DNA of 64,000 nucleotides from Roseomonas nitratireducens (GTDB taxonomy: Bacteria > Pseudomonadota > Alphaproteobacteria > Acetobacterales > Acetobacteraceae), in NCBI RefSeq assembly GCF_017813355.1, contig NZ_JAGIYZ010000001.1, forward strand, positions 463,420 to 527,419, given 5' to 3'. The position numbers and the translations under genes are program-made. Below are positions 49,993 through 57,540 of the stretch, piece by piece. Each line of letters begins with the position of its first letter. Within the stretch, counting starts at the first letter, position 1. The notes beneath the pieces were generated by a model. The model was not told the DNA's origin. It saw only the letters and a list, made by a program, of their open reading frames with translations, and made no database searches.

Positions 49993-52047
49993 ATGACCTA
50001 CCGCATCGGCATCGACGTCGGCGGCACCTTCACCGACGTGGTCTGCGTGGCGGCCGACGGCGCCACCACGCTCGCCAAGGCCGCGAGCACCCCCGCCGAC
50101 CAGAGCGAGGGTGTGATCGCCGGCCTCGCCGTGCTCGCCGATCGCCTCGGCGTGACGCTGGCCGACCTGCTGGCGCGCACCGAGCGCATCGTGCACGGCA
50201 CGACCGTCGCGACCAACGCGCTGCTGGAACGCAAGGGCGCGCGCGTGGCGATGCTTACCACCGAAGGGCATCGCGACGTGATCGAGATGCGCGAAGGGCT
50301 CAAGCCCGAGCGCTACGACCTTCGCCTGCCCGCCGCGCCCGCGCTGGTGCCGCGCCGCCTGCGCCTGCCCGTGCGCGAGCGCATCCGCCCCGACGGGCGC
50401 GTCGAGCTGCCGCTCGACCGCGCCTCGCTCGACGCCGCCATCGCGCGGCTGAAGGAAGCGCAGGTGGAAGCGGTGGCGATCTGCTTCCTGCATTCCTGGC
50501 GCGACGACGCGCATGAACGTGCCGCGGCGGATGCGGTGCGCGCCGCGCTGCCTGGCGTGTTCGTCACGACGAGCGCGGAGGTCCTGCCGCAGATCAAGGA
50601 GTTCGAGCGCTTCTCGACCGCCTGCGTGAACGCCTATGTCGGCCCGATCGTCTCGCGCTACCTCGCGCGGCTGCGGGGAAGGCTCAAGGACGCCGGCTAT
50701 GGCGGGCCGGTCTTCGTCATCCTGTCCCATGGCGGCGTCGCGCCGGTCGAGGAAGCGGCGAGGCTCGCGGCGGGCACGGCGCTGTCGGGCCCCGCGGGCG
50801 GCGTCGCGGCGGGGGTGGCGCTGGCGCAACGCGGGGTGGGGGAGGATCTCATCACCTTCGACGTCGGCGGCACCTCGACCGACATCGCGCTGGTGCAGGA
50901 TGGGGAAGCGGCGCTCGGCCGCGGCCGCACGGTGGGGGGCGAGCGCATCGCACTCGAGAGCCTGGACATCGTCACGCTCGGCGCGGGCGGCGGGTCCATC
51001 GGCCATGTCGGCGCGGGCGGCACGCTGCAGGTGGGCCCGCGCAGCGCCGGGGCGGTGCCGGGGCCGGTCGCCTATGGTCAGGGCGGCACGGAACCGGCCG
51101 TGACGGACGCCAACCTGGTGCTGGGCTACCTCGATCCGGCGAATTTCCTGGGTGGCGCGCGCAGTCTCGACCGGGATGGCGCGCTGCGCGCCTTCGAGCG
51201 GCTGGGCGCGGCGCTTGGCATCGATGCCATGGCGGCCGCCGAAGGCGTGCATCGCCTCGCGAATGTCCGCATGGCGGATGGCATCCGCGTCGCGACCGTG
51301 CGGCGCGGCGTCGATCCGCGCGACTTCACGCTGCTCGCCTTCGGTGGTGCGGCGGGGCTGCATGCGAGCGCGGTCGCGCGGGAACTTGGCATGAAGCGCG
51401 TCGCCGTGCCGGTCTTCGCCGCCGGGCTGTCCGCCTGGGGCATGCTGCACACGGACCTGCGCTACGAGATGGCGCGCAGCGAGATCGGCACCGGCGGCGT
51501 GCCGGCCGACGACGCGCTGCGCACCATCTGGGCGGGGCTGGAGGAGGAAGGCCGCGCCCGCGTCGCCGCCTGGTTCGGTGGCGCGGTCGAGACGCGCCGC
51601 GCGGCCGACATGCGCTATGGCGAGCAGGTCTTCGAGATCGCCGTGCCGCTCGAGGACGTGGCCTGGGACACGCCGGGCCTGGCGCAGCGCGTGACCGAGG
51701 CCTTCCACGCCCGCCACGAATCCCTCTTCACCTACGCGCTGAAGGGTGAGGAGGTGGTGCTGGTCAATGCCCGCCTCGCGGTGATCGGCCGGCTGCCGCC
51801 GATGCCGGTGCCGCCCGCGCCCGAGGATGCGGCGCCGGCCGCGCCCTTCGCCACGCGCCGCGCGCGGCTGGGCGGGGCGGAGGCGACGCTGCCCGTGCTG
51901 GGCTTCGCCGCCCTCGCGCCGGGGCAGGAGGTCGCGGGGCCCGCGATCGTGGAGAGCGACACGACGACGGTGCTGCTGCTGCCTGGCGACCGCGCGCGGA
52001 TGGACGGGCGCGGCTGGCTGACGATGACCTTGCCGGAGGAAGGCTGA
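49993..52047 (+). CDS. hyuA: Hydantoinase A/oxoprolinase family protein
   Basis: 684 residues of the ATP-binding HyuA/OplA family. N-terminal phosphate loop YRIGIDVGGTFTDVVCV, RIVHGTTVATNALLERKGAR, ALVPRRLRLPVRERI, SGPAGGVAAGVALAQRGVGE, ITFDVGGTSTDIALVQDGEA, MKRVAVPVFAAGLSAWGML. Partner of HyuB. ATG begins 9 bases after the palindromic element; no clear Shine-Dalgarno outside the hairpin arms. Confidence 0.92.
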   Translation: MTYRIGIDVGGTFTDVVCVAADGATTLAKAASTPADQSEGVIAGLAVLADRLGVTLADLLARTERIVHGTTVATNALLERKGARVAMLTTEGHRDVIEMREGLKPERYDLRLPAAPALVPRRLRLPVRERIRPDGRVELPLDRASLDAAIARLKEAQVEAVAICFLHSWRDDAHERAAADAVRAALPGVFVTTSAEVLPQIKEFERFSTACVNAYVGPIVSRYLARLRGRLKDAGYGGPVFVILSHGGVAPVEEAARLAAGTALSGPAGGVAAGVALAQRGVGEDLITFDVGGTSTDIALVQDGEAALGRGRTVGGERIALESLDIVTLGAGGGSIGHVGAGGTLQVGPRSAGAVPGPVAYGQGGTEPAVTDANLVLGYLDPANFLGGARSLDRDGALRAFERLGAALGIDAMAAAEGVHRLANVRMADGIRVATVRRGVDPRDFTLLAFGGAAGLHASAVARELGMKRVAVPVFAAGLSAWGMLHTDLRYEMARSEIGTGGVPADDALRTIWAGLEEEGRARVAAWFGGAVETRRAADMRYGEQVFEIAVPLEDVAWDTPGLAQRVTEAFHARHESLFTYALKGEEVVLVNARLAVIGRLPPMPVPPAPEDAAPAAPFATRRARLGGAEATLPVLGFAALAPGQEVAGPAIVESDTTTVLLLPGDRARMDGRGWLTMTLPEEG

Positions 52048-52050
52048 CCC

Positions 52051-52716
52051 ATGGCCGACTGGACGCCGCCCGAGGGACATGGCGGGCGATGGATCCTCGC
52101 CTGCGCGGCGGGAGCCGCGGCGGGGGCGGGGCTTGGCACGCTCTGGGCGCTGGCGCTGCTGCCGGCGGCGGGGGCGGAAGCCGCGCGGCTCGGCCTGTTG
52201 ATGGCCTTCCTGCAGGCGGGCGGCGGGGCGCTGGCCGGCGCGGTGCTGGGCGCGGCGCAGGCGCTGGTGCTGCGCGGGGCCTATCCGGCGCTTGGGCTGC
52301 CGGCCTGGATCGGCGCCTCGGCCGTGGCGGGCTACCTTGTCGTGCTGGTCACGGGGCTGATCTACGGCCAGCTCGCGCAATACGCCGGCAGCATCCCGAT
52401 CCCGGCCTTCATCATCCTGGGCGCGGCGGTGAAGGGCGTGCTGGCGGGGCTGTTCTACGGCTTCGCGCAGGGGCGCGTGCTGGATGCCGTGGTGGCGGAC
52501 CGGGCCTCCTGGGCGCGGGTGGTGATGGTCGGCTGGATGCTGGGCGCGATGCTGTCGAGCCTGCGCTGGCTGATGGGCCTGACGGGCCAGGGCAGCATCT
52601 CCCTGGTGACGGGCGCGATCATCGGCGGGGCGGTGGAAGGGGCGGCGCTCGGCCTCGTTTCGGCCGGCGCCTTCCGCTTCATGCCGCCTCGGCCAGCGCG
52701 GCCAGTTCCGCCGTGA
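52051..52716 (+). CDS. Membrane protein of unknown function
   Basis: 221 residues with about six hydrophobic segments (for example WILACAAGAAAGAGLGTLWA, IGASAVAGYLVVLVTGLIYG, SLVTGAIIGGAVEGAALGLV). Gly/Ala-rich helices without transporter signatures. Three bases after hyuA, so probably cotranscribed; its 3' end overlaps the convergent HD gene by 38 bases. Confidence 0.72.
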   Translation: MADWTPPEGHGGRWILACAAGAAAGAGLGTLWALALLPAAGAEAARLGLLMAFLQAGGGALAGAVLGAAQALVLRGAYPALGLPAWIGASAVAGYLVVLVTGLIYGQLAQYAGSIPIPAFIILGAAVKGVLAGLFYGFAQGRVLDAVVADRASWARVVMVGWMLGAMLSSLRWLMGLTGQGSISLVTGAIIGGAVEGAALGLVSAGAFRFMPPRPARPVPP

Positions 52717-53335
52717 GGTTGGCGCGCGCCGGCGCCTCGTAGATCGCGCCGAGCCGCGTGCGGAACAGCCGCTTCGTCGCGGCGAAGCGCGCCAGCACCG
52801 CCTGCCGCCCCTGCCGCCAGGCGGGTTCCGCCACGGCGGCGTATTCGCGGCGGAGGAATTCCGTGTTGCGCGCGAACAGCGTCGGCCGCTCGGCGAGCGG
52901 CGTCAGGTCCAGGTCGAGCAGCCGCAGCACGCGGCAATCCTCGCCCGAAAAGGCGATGTGGTCGGCGGTCGCGAGGATCGCCGCCTGCGCCCATTCCGTG
53001 CGCCCCGGCACCATGGCGGCGAGGAGTGCGGCGGACCGTGCCTCGTTGTCGCGGCCGAGCGGTTCGTAGACCGCGTCGTGGAACAGGATGGCGAGTGCGA
53101 GGTCGCGGTCGCCGGCGTCGCCGCCATGCAGCAGGTGGCGCAGCCAGAGCAGCCCGACGTGGGCGGCGTCGTGATAGGCGCGGTGCGGTTCGGCGTAGCG
53201 GCGGCGCAGTTCGGTCGCCGCGGCGGGCGGGATGTCGGCACGCGCGAGCAGGGCGCCGAAGCCGGCCCGGCATTGGTCCAGGTCGGCGGCGAGGGCGAGC
53301 CCGGCCTCCGATTCGCGAATGCTGCTTTGCACCAT
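52679..53335 (-). CDS. HD-domain protein, predicted metal-dependent phosphohydrolase
   Basis: 218 residues. The HD motif set is visible: H in PHRAYHDAAHVGLLWLRHLL, HD in LAILFHDAVYEPLGRDNEAR, and a later Asp in LATADHIAF. Similar proteins are annotated only as HD phosphohydrolases with unknown substrate. ATG at 53335, 4 bases after the secreted-protein gene that precedes it on the same strand. Confidence 0.8.
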   Translation of the reverse strand: MVQSSIRESEAGLALAADLDQCRAGFGALLARADIPPAAATELRRRYAEPHRAYHDAAHVGLLWLRHLLHGGDAGDRDLALAILFHDAVYEPLGRDNEARSAALLAAMVPGRTEWAQAAILATADHIAFSGEDCRVLRLLDLDLTPLAERPTLFARNTEFLRREYAAVAEPAWRQGRQAVLARFAATKRLFRTRLGAIYEAPARANLTAELAALAEAA

Positions 53336-53339
53336 GCGC

Positions 53340-53738
53340 CTACCCTGCACGCTGGAACTCGATTCTCCCACCGGAATCCTCCAGCCAGAGCCGGTCGTCG
53401 CCCTGGAGGATGAAGCGGTAGGTCTCTCCGGTCCGCATGCGGATCGGCGTGCAGCCGACGAGGCCGCAGGCGCGGCGCGGCGACCAGTCCTCGATGCGCA
53501 CATGCAGCCAGGGTTCGGCGGGGCTCGCGCTCCAGCGGCCGGTCACGGTCATGGGCTGGGCGCCGGGCCCGGCATCGCGGCGGGCATAGCCGCCATCGGC
53601 GGCCAGCGTGATCTCGACCGACTGGCCGCCCTGGGTGGCGCGCCAGGTGCCGGCGATCGGCGGCGCCTCCACCGCGCCGAGGGGCGCGAGGGGCAGCGTG
53701 GCGAAGAGGGCGGCGGCGAGGAGGAAGCGCGGCGCCAT
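53340..53738 (-). CDS. Small secreted protein of unknown function
   Basis: 132 residues with a signal peptide (MAPRFLLAAALFATLPLAPL, cleavage near AVEA). Mature part is beta-rich: IAGTWRATQGGQSVEITLAA, VTGRWSASPAEPWLHVRIED, YRFILQGDDRLWLEDSGGRI, and two cysteines (RRACGLVGCTP) that may pair. Resembles small lipocalin-like or DUF-type periplasmic proteins; no firm family. Probably cotranscribed with the HD gene. Confidence 0.7.
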   Translation of the reverse strand: MAPRFLLAAALFATLPLAPLGAVEAPPIAGTWRATQGGQSVEITLAADGGYARRDAGPGAQPMTVTGRWSASPAEPWLHVRIEDWSPRRACGLVGCTPIRMRTGETYRFILQGDDRLWLEDSGGRIEFQRAG

Positions 53739-53859
53739 GGCAACCTCCGGTCAAGGATGATCTCACCGCCAAGGATGCCGTCGGAATGGTTGAGACGCGC
53801 TGAACCGCTTCATGTTGGATGCGCGCGTAACGAAAGCTTGTCCGCGCGGGATCGGACGG

Positions 53860-54582
53860 TCAGGGGATCGCGAAGATCCGCCCGAACCGCGCCAGGGCCG
53901 CCGTGCCGAGCCCCGCCGCCCGCAGCGCCGCCGCCACGCCGAGGGCCGCGCTGTCGAGCACCGGGATGCCGAGTTCCGCTTCCAGCGGCGCCATGGCGTC
54001 GAGCCCTGGCAGGTTCGTGCTCCATAGAAGGATCGCATCCGGCGCGGCCTCCCGCGCCAGCGCCCGCGCGGCATCCAGGATGGCGGCCAGCGCGACGGCG
54101 GCGGCGGAGAGGTTGTCCGGGCAGCCGAGCCCCCGCGCGGCGACGGTCGCAACACCCCCCGGCGCGAAGCCGGCGCCATGCGCCGCGGCTTCCTCCGCCC
54201 GGCCGGGCAGGAGGAAGGCGATGCGGCGCGCGCCGAGGGCGGCCAGTGCGTCCGCCGCGAAAAGCGCGGCGGTGGTCGCCGGGCAGCCGGCCTCGGCGGC
54301 CAGCCGCGCGGCCAGCGCCCGGTCCGCATCGAGCCCGAGTGCTGCCCCCCGGCTGCCGTTCCAGCACACCGCGGCGACGCCCGCATGGCCGAGCAGTCGC
54401 GCCGCTTCGGCGTAGGAGGCTGCGTCGTAGCCATCCTTCGGCTGGCCGGTCCCGTCCGGCGCGTAGGGGATGCGGGCGAAGCAGGCATCGACCCCAGGCA
54501 GGTCGCGCAGCAGGGCGAGCGTCGTGCGCTCCACCACGCGGTTGGAGGACGGCAGGATCGTTCCGATCGCGGGGCGGGCCAT
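53860..54582 (-). CDS. Asp/Glu racemase-superfamily protein (maleate isomerase-like)
   Basis: 240 residues. GTILPSSNRVVERTTLALL at the N-terminus is like maleate cis-trans isomerase and arylmalonate decarboxylase. One catalytic-type cysteine, C73 (VAAVCWNGSRG), is present. At the position where the second cysteine is expected the chain reads LLWSTNLPGLD, with S188. So a two-cysteine racemase mechanism is unlikely; reaction unknown. Divergent from the AraC-type regulator over 85 bases. Confidence 0.75.
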   Translation of the reverse strand: MARPAIGTILPSSNRVVERTTLALLRDLPGVDACFARIPYAPDGTGQPKDGYDAASYAEAARLLGHAGVAAVCWNGSRGAALGLDADRALAARLAAEAGCPATTAALFAADALAALGARRIAFLLPGRAEEAAAHGAGFAPGGVATVAARGLGCPDNLSAAAVALAAILDAARALAREAAPDAILLWSTNLPGLDAMAPLEAELGIPVLDSAALGVAAALRAAGLGTAALARFGRIFAIP

Positions 54583-54667
54583 GGCGCCATCCTGGCCCCG
54601 GCCGGCAGGATCGCAAGCGCGATCAAGCCCGGCCGTGGCAGGTTCCACGTGAAGCAAAGGGGGCGGC

Positions 54668-55531
54668 ATGGCGGCGCGGGCACGGACGGGGCGGGACTAC
54701 GCGACGCGCATCGCGCGGGCCATGGCGCTGATCGCCGCCCGGCCCGCCGACCCGCCGACGCTGGAGGAGCTGGCGGATGCGGCGGCCTTCTCCCCCTTCC
54801 ATTTCCACCGGGTCTACCGGGAGATCGCGGGCGAGACACCGGCCGAGACGGCGGCGCGGGCGCGGCTGACCGGCGCGGCGGTCGCGCTGCTCAAGGGCGC
54901 CTCGAAGGTGGCCGAGGTCGCGCGCCAGGCGGGCTATGGCAGCCAGGCGGCCTTCACCCGGGCCTTCCGCGCCGTCTACGGCATCCCGCCGGCGGCCTAT
55001 CGCGCGCGCGGGGGCCTCGGCTTCCCGGTCCGCCCGAGCAGCGGGGACGAGGAGAGCATCATGTTCGAGGTCGAGATCCGTCCCTTCCCGGCGCTGCGGC
55101 TCGCGGCGCTGCGCCATGCCGGGCCCTATGAGGGGATCGGCGCGGCCTTCGACCGGCTGATGGCCTGGGGCGGCGGGCGGGGGTTGGTCGGGCCAGGGAC
55201 GCGATGCGTCGCGCTGTACCTGGACGACCCGCGCAGCGTGCCCGATGCGGCGCTGCGGTCCGATGCCGGCTTCACCGTGCCCGACCAGGTCGCGGGGGAA
55301 GGGGAGGTGCGGATCGTCGCGACGCCTGCCTTCGCCCGCGTCGCCGCGCTGCGCTTCAAGGGCCCCTATGCGGAGCTCGAGCGCGCCTATTCCTGGCTGT
55401 ACGGCAGCTGGCTGCCCGGCAGCGGGGAGGAGCCGGCGGATGCCCCGGTCATGGAGGAATACCTCAATGACTGCCGGAGCCTGCCGCCGGCGGAGTGGCT
55501 GACCGACATCCTCCTGCCGCTGAAGGGCTAG
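54668..55531 (+). CDS. AraC-family regulator with GyrI-like effector domain
   Basis: 287 residues. N-terminal AraC DNA-binding domain with two helix-turn-helix units (about 13-115: LEELADAAAFSPFHFHRVYR and KVAEVARQAGYGSQAAFTRA), then a GyrI-like small-molecule domain (about 130-285: MFEVEIRPFPALRLAALRHA, VAALRFKGPYAELERAYSWL, MEEYLNDCRSLPPAEWLTDI). This is the Rob/SbmC-like arrangement that senses hydrophobic or drug-like ligands. The target may be the divergent Asp/Glu racemase-like gene. Confidence 0.9.
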   Translation: MAARARTGRDYATRIARAMALIAARPADPPTLEELADAAAFSPFHFHRVYREIAGETPAETAARARLTGAAVALLKGASKVAEVARQAGYGSQAAFTRAFRAVYGIPPAAYRARGGLGFPVRPSSGDEESIMFEVEIRPFPALRLAALRHAGPYEGIGAAFDRLMAWGGGRGLVGPGTRCVALYLDDPRSVPDAALRSDAGFTVPDQVAGEGEVRIVATPAFARVAALRFKGPYAELERAYSWLYGSWLPGSGEEPADAPVMEEYLNDCRSLPPAEWLTDILLPLKG

Positions 55532-55534
55532 CGG

Positions 55535-55726
55535 CTACTTCTTGCCGATGCCCAGATCGGCTTCCAGCTCGCGGATGCGGGCCTGCAGCGTGGTGCGCAT
55601 GGACGGCGAGGCGTGCGGCTTGAGGCCCGCCAGCGTGTCCTTCAGTTCGCGCAGCAGCTTTTCCTTCTCGGCCTTGCTGCGCTGGATGGGGCGCGCGTCG
55701 GAGAACTGGCCTTCCCGGCTTCTCAT
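55535..55726 (-). CDS. Small coiled-coil protein of unknown function
   Basis: 63 residues, highly charged: RSKAEKEKLLRELKDTLAGL and TLQARIRELEADLGIGKK form two helices. No domain known. ATG at 55726 is preceded by AGGAAATCGCT-like sequence on the minus strand; a longer frame to 55825 would run into lower-GC DNA with atypical composition. Confidence 0.6.
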   Translation of the reverse strand: MRSREGQFSDARPIQRSKAEKEKLLRELKDTLAGLKPHASPSMRTTLQARIRELEADLGIGKK

Positions 55727-55739
55727 AGCGATTTCCTCG

Positions 55740-56285
55740 CGTCTCGTTGTTGGATTCGACAGACCCGCGATGTGGCATGGAACATCGTGAAATGGAACGC
55801 CGCCGTGGTGCCGGTCAGGTCCCACCCGGATCGAGAATGGCAGTCTGCGCCTCTCGCGAGCGCCTGCGCCTAACGACGATGCCTGTGATGCTGCCGGCGC
55901 AGCCGATCAGCACCGTGGCAAAGTGGATGAAAGCCCAACGGTCGACGACGGCCAGCCCATCCGGCGAGCAGTAACCGAGACCCTGTGGGCAGACATCGGA
56001 GGTCTTGAGTGACATGATCATAAAGGTGATCACAAGACCGACGAAACCGATCGCGATCGCCCAACCCACCCCGCGCACGATGCCGAACCACGCAAGGATT
56101 GCCGCGGCTGCGCTTGTCGCAGCGATGATCAAGCCATCCGAGACGACGCGATCGCAGGATCCCGCGGTGGCGCTATCACCGCATAGTTTCCAGCGGTCCC
56201 ATATCGCTTCGAGCGGAAGGAACGCGAAGAGCGCGACCGTGGCTACGGCGAGCAGCACCCTGACCACGCGCCGCGCCTTACCCCA
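55740..56285. other. Patch of lower GC between odhB and the AraC region
   Basis: Across these roughly 550 bases the GC content is visibly lower than in neighbouring genes (runs such as TGATCATAAAGGTGATCAC), and third-codon positions are less GC-biased. It contains one membrane-protein gene. No insertion-sequence ends or direct repeats seen. Confidence 0.6.
55815..56267 (-). CDS. Small membrane protein in low-GC patch
   Basis: 150 residues with about four hydrophobic segments: VLLAVATVALFAFLPLEAIW, GLIIAATSAAAAILAWFGIV, VGWAIAIGFVGLVITFMIMS, FIHFATVLIGCAGSITGIVV. Paired cysteines in the two outer loops (LCGDSATAGSCD; VCPQGLGYCSPDG) could form disulfides. GTG start at 56267 is uncertain. Codon use differs from neighbours, suggesting transfer. 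Function unknown. Confidence 0.65.
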   Translation of the reverse strand: MVRVLLAVATVALFAFLPLEAIWDRWKLCGDSATAGSCDRVVSDGLIIAATSAAAAILAWFGIVRGVGWAIAIGFVGLVITFMIMSLKTSDVCPQGLGYCSPDGLAVVDRWAFIHFATVLIGCAGSITGIVVRRRRSREAQTAILDPGGT

Positions 56286-57509
56286 TTAGATGTCGAGCAT
56301 CAGGCGACGGGGATCCTCGATGCTCTCCTTCACGCGCACGAGGAAGGACACCGCTTCCTTCCCGTCCACGATCCGGTGGTCGTAGGACAGCGCGATGTAC
56401 ATCATCGGCCGGATCTCGACCTTGCCGCCCACGGCCATCGGCCGCTCCTGGATCTTGTGCATTCCGAGGATGCCGGACTGCGGCGGGTTCAGGATCGGCG
56501 TCGACATCAGCGAGCCGTAGATGCCGCCATTGGTGATGGTGAAGGACCCGCCGGCCAATTCGTCGAGCTTCAGCGCCCCGTCGCGCGCCTTCTTGCCGAA
56601 GGCGCCGATCGACTTCTCGATCTCGGCGAAGGACAGGGTGTCGGCGTTGCGCAGCACGGGCACGACCAGGCCCGAGGGCCCGCCCACCGCGATGCCCATG
56701 TGGACGAAGTGCTTGTAGACGATCTCGTCGCCGTCGATCTCGGCGTTCACCGCCGGGAATTCCTTCAGCGCCGCGACGGCCGCCTTCACGAAGAAGGACA
56801 TGAAGCCGAGCTTCACGCCGTGCTTCTTCTCGAAGGCGTCCTTGTATTCCGTGCGCAGCGCCATCGCCGCGCCCATGTCCACCTCGTTGAAGGTGGTCAG
56901 CATGGCGGCGGTGTTCTGCGCTTCCTTCAGCCGGCGCGCGATGGTCGCGCGCAGCCGCGTCATCTTCACCCGCTCCTCGCCGGCTTCCGGGGCGCGCGGG
57001 GCGCGCGGGGCGGCGGCGGCGGCCGGGGCGGCCGCGGGGCGGGCGAGGAAATCCATCACGTCGCCCTTGGTGATGCGCCCATCCTTGCCCGTGCCGGCGC
57101 CGATCGCGGCGGCCGAGGCGCCGGTCTCGGACATCAGCTTCGCCGCGGCGGGCAGCGGGGCATGGGTGCCGGGCACGGCGACGGGGCCGGTCACGGCGCG
57201 CGGGGTCTCCACATGCGGCGTCGCGGGCGCGGCCGGGGCGGGATGCGGCTGGGCAGGCTTCACGCCCGCGCCGGCGCCCGCGGCGATGGAACCCAGCACC
57301 GCGCCGGGGGCGACCTCGGCCCCTTCGGCGGCGGAGATCGCCTCCAGCACGCCGGCGGCGGGCGCGTTGACCTCCACCGTCACCTTGTCGGTCTCGAGTT
57401 CCACCAGCGGCTCGTCGGCCGCGACCGCCTCGCCGGCCTTCTTGAGCCAGCGGGCGACGGTGGCGGAGGAGACGCTCTCGCCGAGGGTGGGAACGAGGAT
57501 GTCGGTCAT
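56286..57509 (-). CDS. odhB: 2-oxoglutarate dehydrogenase E2, dihydrolipoyl succinyltransferase
   Basis: 407 residues. Lipoyl domain with K42 in [17 protein letters not shown], Ala/Pro linker, E3-binding domain (about 120-155: [24 protein letters not shown]), second linker, and the catalytic domain with H378 in [15 protein letters not shown]. Transfers the succinyl group to CoA in the TCA cycle. Starts 31 bases after sucA. No E3 (lpd) gene follows, though it often does in related genomes. Confidence 0.95.
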   Translation of the reverse strand: MTDILVPTLGESVSSATVARWLKKAGEAVAADEPLVELETDKVTVEVNAPAAGVLEAISAAEGAEVAPGAVLGSIAAGAGAGVKPAQPHPAPAAPATPHVETPRAVTGPVAVPGTHAPLPAAAKLMSETGASAAAIGAGTGKDGRITKGDVMDFLARPAAAPAAAAAPRAPRAPEAGEERVKMTRLRATIARRLKEAQNTAAMLTTFNEVDMGAAMALRTEYKDAFEKKHGVKLGFMSFFVKAAVAALKEFPAVNAEIDGDEIVYKHFVHMGIAVGGPSGLVVPVLRNADTLSFAEIEKSIGAFGKKARDGALKLDELAGGSFTITNGGIYGSLMSTPILNPPQSGILGMHKIQERPMAVGGKVEIRPMMYIALSYDHRIVDGKEAVSFLVRVKESIEDPRRLMLDI

Positions 57510-57540
57510 GATCTGCCGTCCATTGTCTGCCGGTGCGCGC

